A stretch of DNA of 64,000 nt, from contig MU006104.1 of the NCBI GenBank assembly GCA_010093705.1, positions 372,001-436,000 on the forward strand. The letters run 5' to 3'. The notes under the pieces were generated by a model. The model saw only the letters and a list, made by a program, of their open reading frames with translations, did no database searches and was not told the origin of the DNA. Within the stretch, counting starts at the first letter, position 1. Every line of letters starts with the position of its first letter. Below, in pieces: positions 1 through 10,447 of the stretch. The translations under genes were made by a program, and so were the position numbers. This stretch comes from Patellaria atrata CBS 101060 (lineage: Eukaryota > Ascomycota > Dothideomycetes > Patellariales > Patellariaceae).

Positions 1-617
1 CTCTCGGTGGTCTAGGTATATCAGAAGATCCTGCCGAAGAAATAGATCCGAAGTTAGCACAACCACCCCTCCCTGACCTTATGGTTCAGAGGTCCGCACC
101 GGGCATGTTAGAGCATCCTGTAGGACCAAAGAAGCAACGTTCAAGTGAGGCTATCGCTGCAAAGCGACGTTCCATCGAGAAAAAGCGTCATGAGACTGCG
201 GATTCAGGTGATGACGAGGATGAAGAGCTAGGGAACTTTCAGGTTCGCGCCAAGAGTCCGAAGGGCGGTCGCTCAAAACCACAATCTAAGCTTGGGATCG
301 AGATGATGCGTACCAACAGCCATGGAAGCGTCGTTTCGGTGGAAGAGCTCGCCATTGCGGATCATCTTACTTCATCCCCTCCACCCGCGATCTCTGAGGA
401 TCCCCTGGCGGAGGAAGCTAGCCAACAAAGTCTGGCTGCTCCGAATAACGGCTTAGGACAACCGGTTCATGCAACGCTGACACCACCGGAGATATTCCCC
501 CTCGCACCAGGTGACAATATCAAGGAGATTGACATGGATGTCACCCCAAAACCCGCCCAAGATGACTTCAGAGACCCGGATCCTACGCCTAAGGCTACAC
601 CCTCGCGTCGACATTGA
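1..617 (+). CDS. C-terminal part of an unrecognised, disordered protein (5' end outside window)
   Basis: The reading frame is open from base 3 to a TGA at 615-617, so this is the last ~204 residues of a protein that begins left of the window. The visible part is low in hydrophobic residues. It has a Lys/Arg-rich segment (around KKQRSS and KRRSIEKKR), then acidic DSGDDEDEE, then many Ser/Pro/Thr residues, ending in TPSRRH. No transmembrane segment or catalytic motif is visible. The basic and acidic blocks suggest a nuclear or chromatin-associated protein, but that is inference only and I do not recognise the family. A nearby stop (TGA) and the long non-coding stretch after it support this as the true 3' end. 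Confidence 0.6.
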   Translation, partial: LGGLGISEDPAEEIDPKLAQPPLPDLMVQRSAPGMLEHPVGPKKQRSSEAIAAKRRSIEKKRHETADSGDDEDEELGNFQVRAKSPKGGRSKPQSKLGIEMMRTNSHGSVVSVEELAIADHLTSSPPPAISEDPLAEEASQQSLAAPNNGLGQPVHATLTPPEIFPLAPGDNIKEIDMDVTPKPAQDDFRDPDPTPKATPSRRH

Positions 618-1802
618 TCTTAAACGCTCCCTCTAGCTTCGTCTAGGTCCGAAGAAATTGACATATATTCTACTTTCACTAGCTTACTTCCCTTTGTTTC
701 TGTTGTTTTTCACGTCATTTACCAGGTATAGCGAGGTGTTGGTGGTGTAGTTCCAATTGCTGCTATGGCGTTCTTGCTCTAGGATGGCATGGTGGACAAT
801 GTTGCTGTCCCAATCTGGTTTGGCACTACTTCTCTTTGTTCATGTTCTACTTTCTACTTTTTACCTTGTGAAAACGTGTATATGTACGTTGGTTCGCTTC
901 GCTTGGCTTGGGTGATTCTTCTGGGGGAAAGTTTACGCTCATTCACTCTTTACTCCTCCTTCGGGTAACCGTGGCATGGAGTATCTTTCTTCGATCACCT
1001 TAGGGATGATTTTATTGGGGAGAAAATGCATTGGTGCGTTGGATGGGAGGGACTGCCACTCTCAGACTCATTGAAGGCGGAATTACGGTGCCAATAAGAA
1101 AATTGTTATTCTATGTTTGGTCTTTTTTCGCAACCTATCCTTCTATTCTTTTATAGGCCGGGACACCACTTACCTTACTGGAATTTTCTTTCATATTTAT
1201 CCCCTTCCGGCCTTGGATTGGGAGGACCGGCAGCTTACCTCTCTTCAATATTTTTATCCTGTGCTTTTGGGTTTTAGCGTTTAATTACTCCTGTCCGAAG
1301 TTTATCATCTTCGACGGCGAATAAAATTAATTCTGCTGACCAGATATTTGGGTGGTTGTTTTTGATTTGTGATTAAGTGATCGAGACCTTTTGGACTACA
1401 GGCTTCGCAGTGAGAACGGGACGTCACATTTGAGTGCACAGATGAGAATACATGGTTAAAGAAACCAGATTGTTATATGATCTAGTATCCTCGCATGGCG
1501 GGTTAAGAAGCCGCTCGATGATGTCTCCTCTCCTCTACTGGGTATCTCATCCCCCTTGTCCAACACGACAGATCATTTTTCTACATCCCCTTTCCCTGTT
1601 GGCATGATTTTGACACCGCCCTCGTGCTCTGCGGGCGAGAACTTATAGGTCTCTCCGTGCTCTGTGACCATTTTGTTAACCCTTCTGACTCTCGTTTTCG
1701 AGGAATATCGATCCAGTACATCATGTGCCATTACGCGAACGCTCATGACTGTTTCGCGCGCGCGGACGCTTGGGCGGCTTCTGGTGGGATATCAGTTTCA
1801 TA
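618..1802. other. Intergenic region between convergent genes
   Basis: This stretch lies between the 3' ends of the left-edge gene and LSM2. It is T-rich with pyrimidine tracts, as expected of two 3' untranslated regions. The short open frames near 1624-1849 overlap each other in different frames and show no family resemblance, so I see no gene here. Confidence 0.5.
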
Positions 1803-2515
1803 TTATCCGAAAAAGATATCAAGACCTTGAGCTGCAATGGTGGCTGTAGTAAAAGTGACATGGGACTGTCACGGAGACTGTAAATGGGTTAGGGGAGGGG
1901 AAGCATACCTCGCCTCGTTGCGTCTTCGAGGAGCGCGGTGTCGACGGCCGCGGCGGGGAGGTGGATGTAGCGGACTACGCTACCGCGGATGAAGACATTT
2001 TTACATGAGCTCTGTAGTGTCAAATATGTCAGCAATATTCCAGCATAATTTCTCATCCCCCCACCCCTCATCCTTCTCGAGGGTTGGGAAGTGAGCGTCT
2101 CCAATTTTCCCCATAATGAACTTTCCAGTCGCGACCTCAATCGCCTCATAAGCATCTCCAGCATGTTGTTTCCCTTTGCAGCAGGTCGCCCTGAATCGAT
2201 CCTCGAATATTTCTTCCCCCGGGGTAACAGGATAACCACACTCACCATATGAGGATACTTCACCTCGTCAACGACGGAGATGTCATCGAGCTTGATGTTG
2301 AGGAACTGGTCCACGCTCTTGAGCGTGCCGCGGATCGAGATGTCGTTCTTGAGTTCGACGGTGACTTCGTGGTCGACGAGGGTTTTGAAGAAACTGTTAT
2401 GTTTTTCATCAGCCTGACCAAAACTACAAAACAAGTGCAGACATTCGGACAAAGAAGAGAGGAGAGGGAAGAAGGGGCGATGCGAAGGTATAGAAACGCA
2501 CCTGAAGAACAGCAT
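1803..2515 (-). CDS. LSM2: U6 snRNA-associated Sm-like protein LSm2
   Basis: LSm2 is a ring subunit of the LSm2-8 complex, which binds the U6 snRNA 3' end, and of LSm1-7, which promotes mRNA decapping. Exon 1 (2502-2515) encodes MLFFS. Exon 2 (2246-2393) carries the Sm1 motif, including VTVELKNDISIRGTLKSVD and LNIKLDDISV, and ends at KYPHM. Exon 3 (about 1909-2011) carries the Sm2 motif KNVFIRGSVVRYIHLP. Intron ends are GTGCGT...ACAG and GTGAGT...ACAG. The conserved end LLEDATRR is followed by another donor (GTATGC). I place a short last exon after TTTACTACAG, giving a tail ending DIFFG and a stop at 1803-1805. Only this tail is uncertain: a downstream acceptor (CATTGCAG) would shorten it by a few residues, and reading through the donor would end the protein at 1889. 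Expected length is about 100 residues, normal for the family. Confidence 0.9.
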
Positions 2516-2770
2516 CTTGAATTTTGGAAAAGCGTTGTTGTGATGTTTAGGTTTCCACCGCGTCGTTCAGTTGTTGATGTGGGCAGTCGTTCTTTAAAGA
2601 AATCAATGCGGGTGGATCCGTGCATTCTCGGCTGCATTAGACCCGAGTAGGGAATTCCTAAAATCCAAAATTCGTCGAACGTCTGTCGTCAAAACTGAAA
2701 TTACCCCCGCGCGTTTGTCACATGGGAGGGTTTGTCTTCACGACTTCGACTGATTGGGTAAGGGGTCCTT

Positions 2771-3060
2771 GATTAGGAAATTCGATAGGTTATTTTCGTC
2801 GGACGTCGTGATCACGGCATATGCTGAGCATATGCATACATCCCGTCCGAGTGAACCATTCTCGTCATGCCCGCGGCGGACTCCCAGATTAGGCAATCTG
2901 GACATTTTCGTCGAACGTCTTATTTGTTACATATGCTCAGCATATGCATCTCTCAGCGTGAACCTTTATATCCCCGAGCTCGCTTCCGGAATAGGCAATC
3001 TGGACAATTTTTGTCGAACGTCTGGTTTGTTGCATATGCTAATCGTATGCTTTGGACCCC
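2771..3060. repeat. Three-unit degenerate tandem repeat with a CATATGCT/AGCATATG palindrome
   Basis: Units start near 2771 (GATTAGGAAATTCGATAG), 2887 (GATTAGGCAATCTGGACA) and 2989 (GAATAGGCAATCTGGACA), so spacing is 116 and 102 bp. Each has a TTTTCGTCGAACGTC-like block (TTTTTGTCGAACGTCT in the third), and each then carries CATATGCT. In units 1 and 2 this forms a 17-bp near-perfect palindrome at 2818-2834 and 2930-2946, whose central base is G in one and C in the other. The third copy is decayed (CATATGCTAATCGTATGC). A further single TTCGTCGAACGTCTG block lies near 2671. It sits between the 5' end of LSM2 and the 3' end of the methyltransferase-like gene; the rest of 2516-3398 holds no gene that I can support. 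Confidence 0.7.
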
Positions 3061-3398
3061 TTTGGACCCAGTGTCAAACTACTTTTTAACGAAAACTAAC
3101 GACTTTTGATGGCATCTGAGGGCCGTTACAACTCCAAATAGGATAGGACATGCACAATACAATCAACTAGATAGTCGGTAATATCGTATGAACCGGACTC
3201 AGATTTTATTTTTCTTACTATATATCAGTTCGACTACGAGCTAGCATGGCAAGGAGAGGAGTTCAAGAGAAAGTGCGGTATCAAGATAGTAATGATATAA
3301 AAGCGCTCTACAAAAGAAAAGATATGTATAGAAAGCGGGCAAGATGCCCTTCCCAAATCCAATTCCCAAAGAAAACCCCACCCGTCATCGCACATCAA

Positions 3399-5996
3399 TC
3401 AATAAGGCTTCTGCGCCCACCCATTCAGATACCTCCACCCGGCACCCTTTTTCGCTGACTCTTCAAGCGCGGGAACAACACCCTCCAGCAGCTTGTCTTC
3501 GTCCTTGCCCATCTCTAATTGCAACTTGAGCATCCACTTCTCCCACGCCCATGAACCTACAAGACCAGTGAGCCCTGCAGCATCCGCTGTCGTACCAACC
3601 TCCACCGACTTCACCTCACCGTCGACGCTGATTGTCTTCTCTGGCGCGATCGATTCTCTGTTGTCCGTCCATTTCGCTGCAGTCTGCCCAGCTGGCAGGA
3701 CCATCCAAGCCCTCTTCACGTCCCCGAAGCCGGCGCGTCGCAGACGAGGGATGAATGACTTCGTTGGGTTGGCGTCGTAACCTCGGGTCTTGAGGTTGAA
3801 GCCGAATTCTACTGACAATGCGGATGCATTGTACCCAGCTTGAACAATCTCGGAGTCGATGAGAGCATACTCGAGGATACCTCCGGGTTTCAAGCAACGC
3901 ATGCATTCTCTGAGGCAGAGATCGTACTCATCGATGGTCTTGCCGGCTGGCTTGTCGGTCTTCAGAAATGCGTATAACGACCGGGCTGAGATGACATCGA
4001 AGTGAGCGTTGGGAAATGGTAGAGTCCACATGTTGGGAACCTTGATCTCACGATGATTACTTGGTGGTTGGATATCGGACGGTTGCTTTTTGCCAGTCGT
4101 GGCAGTGATGACAGTGGCTTTTTCGTTCTCTATCGCAACTTGCCATGCCCAGTCACACGCACCTTGTCCTCCGAGATCGAGTACCATAGCACCCTTTCGC
4201 CGTGATACAAGTCGTGTTGCGGGACGACTAAGGAGCTTACCACCATTAAGCATCCTGGTAGCTTCTAAGACCCAAGTTACAGGCTTGAGCTGCTCTAGCG
4301 CCTGTCTTTCCTTCTGCGCTCGAGCGATCATCTCCTTCTGCTCGGTTGGATCTGTAGGGTAGAAGGACGATACGGGCCTCGATGTTGTCACTTGGACCTT
4401 CTCGCTAAGTTCGAACTTGCCAAGAAGTCGCTTGATGTGAGTATCGGGAAAATACCTCCTTTCAAGATGGGTGGCTTCAAGGCGCTCTAGGCGGTGAATG
4501 AATGCATCTTGCTTCTGGGATCTGTCTAATAAGTATTCGAAACCTTCAGCAAACGTGTCATCCTTGGGGCCGTCATCCTCCACCTCTTCCCCTAGTGAAC
4601 TGACTGGTGAGCTCGCTTGCAACTCAAGAGTAAACCGCACTGATTTCTTGGATGGAGAACTGTTTGTGTCCTCGATAGAGCTTTCACGATTTGATATCAC
4701 AGGGGAAGTGCTGTCCAGATCATTCAAAGGGTTCGTTTCCCGCAGTGCGGAAAGGTAAGAATCTTGAGCTGAAAGCCACATGCTGGTACGATCGAGGTTG
4801 GCGGCGGCTGTCGATAGGAGTTCTTCCTCATAATCTTCATTGTATTCAAATTTACCCTTCGGCTGTCCTATTTCTGCAATTTCGGATTCGGCCTCCATTG
4901 GTGAAAAGATTGTACGCATCGCGGTCGGTGGACCATCTGAAAGAACAGATTCAGGCATCTCAACTATATGTTCAAAGGTTCCTGAGTCCCTATCCCATGG
5001 AACGCCGTAAAAGTTCTCAGCCGTACTGGTGTTTGGTCCCACTTCTTCGCTCGGCATGGACCAAGCTCCACGTGACGTAGAATCTAGAGAGGAAAAGAAT
5101 CCACCTGGAGAAGGAACAGAAAGAGCCGAAATTGGATCTAGTTCATCCAGGTCTTCCTGTCTGATTGAGGTATTAATTGTGGAAATCGGTCTCGGGCGAG
5201 AACTCGGTTCAACTTGACGCATTTCCGACATCTCGGGAATCTCCATCGTTTGCGTGTTTTCCAGTGTTTGTTCTTCGCTTGAGATGTTGTTCAGTGTTTC
5301 CATAGCTTCCGAAGATAGTTGAACAGGAGGTACCCAGTCATCCTCACCAACATTCGCGGCATGAAGATCCGGAGTTGAAGGACAACTGTGGCGATCCAGC
5401 TCTTCCGAAGTCATGCTACCGTCCAATGATGGCGTTGCGCTTGTTGCCGGAACTTGCAAGTTGCGAGAGGCTAAGAGTGATAGCACACGAGGGGACATTA
5501 TGTGCGGAGGAGATGTTGGTGGGAGAGGGGAGACAGCGCTCTTTTGAAGCTTCTGGATAGTGGGCCATGCAGTGGGGGACGGTATGACAATTGATGGGTA
5601 CCGCTGGTGTCTTATGTCATTAGAGGTCCGCTTCACCGAATTGGAGCATTTCAATGGTACTTCAATTTCAGTCTCGTTGTCAGAGAGATCGTAAAGACTG
5701 TCGTATTCCGACTCCCTACTCATTCTCCTCCATCCCGGTGATGTCACAGAGACAGGTGAAGATAGACGGCGACTGTTCAATTCTGATGCTCTCGGTGTGG
5801 GGAAGTCGTCCGTATATGTAGGCGAAAGCATAGCAGAGTTATTTGCAAAGCGTGGAGAAAAGTACCCCACGGTACTTTGCGAGGGGTCTTCCATTATAGT
5901 ATTAAGGGTCCGCCTTCGAACCTGCGAAGGCGCAGTATACGTCGTTGCTGGTAAGTTTGGGGCATAAGTCGTTGCTGGGAGTATGTATGTATCCAT
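3399..5996 (-). CDS. Large protein with C-terminal SAM-dependent methyltransferase-like domain
   Basis: This is a single exon of 865 residues. Residues ~1-560 are low-complexity and rich in Ser, Thr, Pro and acidic residues, probably disordered, with a doubled LPATTY motif at the N-terminus. Residues ~590-860 look like a class I methyltransferase. They contain an AdoMet-binding-type strand and loop (VLDLGGQGACDW near residue 608), WTLPFPNAHFDVISARSLYAFL, and CLKPGGILEYALID, a typical post-motif segment. The C-terminus (SWAWEKWMLKL...GAGWRYLNGWAQKPY) is conserved in related fungal proteins as far as I recall. The substrate is unknown. The first Gly-rich motif reads GGQGACDW rather than the usual GxGxG, so catalytic activity should not be assumed. 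A second possible start is Met35 (MEDPSQ). The gene runs towards LSM2 and is divergent from RPE1. Confidence 0.85.
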   Translation of the reverse strand: MDTYILPATTYAPNLPATTYTAPSQVRRRTLNTIMEDPSQSTVGYFSPRFANNSAMLSPTYTDDFPTPRASELNSRRLSSPVSVTSPGWRRMSRESEYDSLYDLSDNETEIEVPLKCSNSVKRTSNDIRHQRYPSIVIPSPTAWPTIQKLQKSAVSPLPPTSPPHIMSPRVLSLLASRNLQVPATSATPSLDGSMTSEELDRHSCPSTPDLHAANVGEDDWVPPVQLSSEAMETLNNISSEEQTLENTQTMEIPEMSEMRQVEPSSRPRPISTINTSIRQEDLDELDPISALSVPSPGGFFSSLDSTSRGAWSMPSEEVGPNTSTAENFYGVPWDRDSGTFEHIVEMPESVLSDGPPTAMRTIFSPMEAESEIAEIGQPKGKFEYNEDYEEELLSTAAANLDRTSMWLSAQDSYLSALRETNPLNDLDSTSPVISNRESSIEDTNSSPSKKSVRFTLELQASSPVSSLGEEVEDDGPKDDTFAEGFEYLLDRSQKQDAFIHRLERLEATHLERRYFPDTHIKRLLGKFELSEKVQVTTSRPVSSFYPTDPTEQKEMIARAQKERQALEQLKPVTWVLEATRMLNGGKLLSRPATRLVSRRKGAMVLDLGGQGACDWAWQVAIENEKATVITATTGKKQPSDIQPPSNHREIKVPNMWTLPFPNAHFDVISARSLYAFLKTDKPAGKTIDEYDLCLRECMRCLKPGGILEYALIDSEIVQAGYNASALSVEFGFNLKTRGYDANPTKSFIPRLRRAGFGDVKRAWMVLPAGQTAAKWTDNRESIAPEKTISVDGEVKSVEVGTTADAAGLTGLVGSWAWEKWMLKLQLEMGKDEDKLLEGVVPALEESAKKGAGWRYLNGWAQKPY

Positions 5997-7440
5997 GTTG
6001 GACAGTGACGATATGAAAAAAGACTAAAAATGGTGGTCTTTGGTCGGGTAGAATTTATCCCGAGTACTGGAGACGAGATATTGCTGAGTTGGTTGACTGC
6101 CAAAGCCGCAACCAGATCGAGGGTTGCGGCTGCAAGGTAAGCAATATCACCGTGCTGTGCAAAATATTAATAGACCTTGTCCGTTCAACGGATTCCTGAT
6201 AACGAGTATGTTCGATCAACGAGCTTCAGAAGTGAATTAAAGCGAGTAAAGCAGAAGAGAAAAGTGAGTGACTTGATAGTAAACGTCAACAGAGTGTTGA
6301 GGGCATTAGTTCTGGAGTGCGGCACGGGACCGAGAGGTTTAAGTGATGGGAAAGAAGAATGCCTGGGCCAACGATACATGCACTGTGGCTTATTGCCAAA
6401 GTTCATTGGAAAGCATTGTCCACTTACGAATGACCCAGAGCGATGTACGGGCGTTACGATTGAGCCTCTTCTAGTGAAGGTAGCCGTTCGCAGATGGCCT
6501 AAGATGCGTGGCCTTCTCATGATGACTTTGGTTGGACGATGGAACAGGGGAAAACATGTCGATGGATGAGAAGAGAAGAACTGCAATCCCTATTTGATCG
6601 CGCGCGCATCCAACTTGAAGGAAAAGGGAGGATTGATTGGATCATGGGAAATGGAAGCGCTGTGGAAGCTGTCGAACCAGCTTCAGCTTCTTACAGCGCC
6701 TGAGCGCGTGCCTACAAACTTCCAAGTTCACTTGTACTTCGCCGTTCCTGGCCCGGCGCTTCGGTCTCCCGTGTCCGCCAATCATCCCGTGGCACGACTC
6801 TTGACCGCAACAACATGAAGGAGACGATGGAGACTCCGAACAACTTCATGAATACTTAAGAAATACGAGACCTACCATTCTTCATCATTCTAGTTTCAAG
6901 TTTCGCCTTCTTCCTAGCATAATGACGGCACGACTAAAACAATGTTTGAAATCATACCGATGACGAGGCTCGCATATACAAGAATAGATCTCACCAGCTC
7001 GTTGCATAACAAAGGACTTGGAGGCACGGCTTTCATGTATAGTCGCTCTTATAAGAAGCAGTTAGGGAAGAGCAATCAATAATGCAAGTCCCCGGTTAGA
7101 AACAAGAAATGATAATGGGACGGAATTGTGATGAGGAGAGGAACGGCAGGGAAAGATTGGCGAGATATATGAGATTGCAAGGGCAATGAGATTTATTGGC
7201 GTGACTTGATGCCCGTAGTGAATTACCCCGCGGCTTCCGATGCCCTATGATTCCCGATACCCTCTACAAAGTTCCGTTCATCTCCCCTCATTCCGATATC
7301 ACCAATTACATTCGACAAACCCATCAATTCATGCCTTCGATAGAGTTGTAGCTTGAATATCACCCTAGCGTACACTTTGACTAAGCCCTTTTCATTTCTT
7401 CTACCCCTAAAGCATTGATTTTCAGAATTTGTGGCCCAAA
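5997..7440. promoter_or_regulatory. Divergent upstream region between the methyltransferase-like gene and RPE1
   Basis: This 1.4-kb stretch separates two divergent genes. Overlapping frames of ~130 codons exist on both strands at 6177-6586. Neither has a recognisable domain and they mirror each other, so I do not call a gene. The 300 bases before the RPE1 start contain pyrimidine-rich tracts (TTTTCATTTCTTCTACCCC) typical of fungal promoters and leaders. Individual regulatory sites cannot be assigned. Confidence 0.4.
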
Positions 7441-8681
7441 ATGTCTCCTCCGGCTATCATCGCACCCTCAATCTTGTCCGCCGACTTTGCAACTCTTGGA
7501 AAAGCATGTTCAGACACGATAGGCCAAGGAGCAGATTGGCTTCATGTTGACATTATGGACGGGCATTTCGTGCCGAATATGACTTTCGGGGCGCCAGTTG
7601 TGACCAAGATACGTCCTCACGTTCAGCGGCCTTCCAGCGCTTACGGAAACGGCACCTTTGATTGCCATATGATGATCGCAGAGGTACGGCCTCTCCCATA
7701 TCTACGCCATATTCAGCCTTGACAATCCCCAATTCGCTACTATCTAAACCAAAAACTTTAAATCAACAGAACTCAATATCAATGCGTCAGGGGCAGTTTT
7801 ACGCGCCCCCTTTTCCCACATCCATAATTTCACCGCTGCACTGTACCTCCCCACTTCTGTTTTCAATACCGCACGAGACCATGCAACTAAGCTGACTAGA
7901 ACAAATCAATCCCATAGCCCAAGAAATGGGTCAAGGAATTCAAAGCTGCGGGCTGCGATCTCTATTGCTTCCACTACGAAGCCGCCATCTCCTCTACTGC
8001 GGCCGACTCACCATCCGGCACCTCGTCCGAGAAAACCAGCCCTAAGGAGCTGATCAAGTTTATCCACGAGCAAGGAATGCAAGCAGGCATTGCCATCAAG
8101 CCGAAAACGCCCGTCGATGTTCTTTGGGAGATCTTGGAGAACCCGGTCGAGGAGGAGCGGCCAGATGTAAGTCTCTGCATGCTGCGCCTCTAGTGTCCCA
8201 GGTGTTCCGATGACGAGGAGAGTAGGCGCTTAGAAGGACGGCGGGATGATTCTTGTTCATTCATATCATCTCGTGTTTTGCCACGGAAGGAGAACCGTCG
8301 CGTTATCATCAGCTCTTTGTCGCGTGCTCCCTGATTTACTCATCCTCACGCCACCTTTTGTTCTTCCATCATTCCACCGCAACAAAAAGCTAACATCTCA
8401 TCCAGATGGTCCTCGTAATGACCGTAGAACCCGGCTTCGGCGGGCAATCATTCATGGCCTCAGAGCTGCCTAAGGTTGCGGCCCTCCGCAAGAAGTACCC
8501 AGAGCTGCACATCGAAGTTGATGGCGGTCTGTCCGGTAAGACCATCGACCAAGCCGCAGACGCGGGTGCCAATGTCATTGTTGCTGGCTCGGCGGTGTTC
8601 GGCGCTAGCGATCCCGGTGCAGTGATCAAGGCATTAAGGGAAGCAGTCGATAGTAGGAGAGGGAGTGTGCCCCCATTGTAG
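7441..8681 (+). CDS. RPE1: Ribulose-phosphate 3-epimerase
   Basis: This enzyme interconverts D-ribulose 5-phosphate and D-xylulose 5-phosphate in the cytosolic non-oxidative pentose phosphate pathway. Three exons (7441-7683, 7918-8166, 8406-8681) give 255 residues, the normal length. Family motifs are [12 protein letters not shown] at the N-terminus, [14 protein letters not shown] (metal-binding His and catalytic Asp), FDCHMMI (metal-binding His), [12 protein letters not shown] (phosphate-binding loop) and [10 protein letters not shown] (second catalytic Asp), then VAGSAVFGA. Exon joins are MMIAE|PKKWV and RPD|MVLVM, both as conserved. Intron donors are GTACGG and GTAAGT. The start ATG at 7441 is preferred because the upstream in-frame codon is TTG. 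Confidence 0.97.
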
Positions 8682-10081
8682 TTGTAACGCGGGAAGTAGA
8701 GGGTCTCGCATGTGTAAGTAGACATATGAATATTCAATCAGTACGTCTGTATATGCATGTTCTGCTGTGAGTCTTCGGGAAAAGGGGTACCTAGGGCCGA
8801 TCTAGTGACCTTGAATGGGGAGCTGGATTATAGAGCTGTCCGTAGATGATAGAATGCTCGCTGTGACGTACAGGATAGTGTCTACTATAGTCGGCCTTTC
8901 CACCGGTGAAAGTGAATACTGATGAACTGGCTTTCACGTAAGAGAGGATAGTGTCCTGGGTGGCAATTCAAGAATTCCGGGTAGATTAGTACGACACTGG
9001 GTTGGATGCAGTACTACACGCAACGGGTCCTCCGGGATCAACTGGTTGGTACCCCCATAAGACGGGAGATTTATTACACTTCTTGATGCTCTGGATGAAA
9101 GTAGGAGACGTGTATCCGCATCCCCAGCTTCTCCAGACTAAATGGTAATGGTACTCCCACATAGAATATCTTATTCGACCCCTCCCCATGCGGCAAAGCT
9201 GCTGTATCACTTCCAATACGCTTTTGGTATCGCGTATTTACATATAGGTGATTCGCGTGTGTGTGATGTGGTCCAATCAGGGGGTTTCAAAAGTCTAGGT
9301 CACTAAAACATTTTCCGTACTCTCCGGCTTTTTATTCGGAGATCTATTAGAATAGGGACGAGGTTTACAAATCTGCAGTTAGCTATGGGTCTGTAGTACG
9401 TCTAATGCATAACATTGAACCCGACTTCCCACGAAATCTTACAGATCTGTACGGCTCAGGTGAGAAATCTCTTAAGGTAAGGTTTCCATGAGTCTGTACG
9501 GTTCACGTCGGATATTTTCTTAGACTTTCCGTTGCGGCGATTATTCGTGGATGATCTCTTGTTTCGCGCGACCCGTTCACCAGCTGTTGTACGTTCTCCG
9601 TATTCATAATGCGTATGGGGGAACTCGCCTCCTGGAGACCATTTCGCTGGCATGTACGGCTCAGCTGGGGAGTGACTCCACGGTGAGCGCGCAGTTGGCC
9701 AGAATCACTGGAGAGAGTAAGAAGTGAGTGACATAAATAAGAATATTGATATATCCCATTCGTGGTAAGACTGCTAATCTAAGTTCATATCGTCTATATC
9801 ACTTTCATCATCGTACCATTTTCAGTTTTCTGTACACTCAAAATAGGAAACCCCCAAGCCTGACGGTACACGACCCAGGTATCCAGTAAGAAGGCGGGGT
9901 AGGTAAAACTTCAGTCGTGCAATAGAGTTAGTGCACAGCAGCGAGCAATGCTGGCTCTCACCCTCCGATGGAGATACATGTAAAGTGATAGACGGAAATT
10001 GTAGGCGTCTCCGGCTCCTGTGCATATACCCCATTCTTTGCTCTTGGGCCGTGACTTCCTTGGACCTATGAGGTTCTTCCT

Positions 10082-10447
10082 CTACAAGCCTGACATCCAA
10101 GTCCACACGCGCCGAACGACCCGGTTCAATCTCCTGAGCCTGTTGCGTTTTCGGGCTCCCCGGTCTATGCATTGAATTTCAACTTGAGCTGAATAGAACG
10201 AGGGCACAGAAGGCTGTCTCGCGTCGACTCTGACGATATAGAAGAGCTCGAGAGAGTAGTTAAAAGTGTGACTCTCAGTCAAGTCAGTCAGACCAAGGTC
10301 GTCATAGCTGGGTTCCGGGAGCTCGTTGTTGAGATCCTCTGAGATTCCGCCAAGGAGATTTGAGCCACCTACTCCAGCAAGAATATATGAGTCGATGCCA
10401 CCTTCGCCTTTACTTTGCTCTGCGTCAAGGGTCCAAAGAGAGGACAT
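10082..10447 (-). CDS. Hypothetical small protein, possibly a frameshifted gene remnant
   Basis: An open frame starting MSSLWTLDAEQ encodes about 121 residues. The first two thirds (to about FYSAQVEIQ) have a balanced, protein-like composition. After that it becomes strongly basic (RGARKRNRLRR), while an adjacent frame on the same strand continues with QEIEPGRSARVDLDVRLVEEE down to about 9822. This switch suggests either an intron I cannot place or a frameshift in a decaying gene. I do not recognise the family. The call rests only on composition and length and could easily be chance. Confidence 0.2.
   Translation of the reverse strand: MSSLWTLDAEQSKGEGGIDSYILAGVGGSNLLGGISEDLNNELPEPSYDDLGLTDLTESHTFNYSLELFYIVRVDARQPSVPSFYSAQVEIQCIDRGARKRNRLRRLNRVVRRVWTWMSGL

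Noticed and set aside
6177-6586. Overlapping ~130-codon frames on both strands upstream of RPE1
   Set aside because: They overlap each other almost completely, neither has a domain or good codon pattern, and this is a promoter region.
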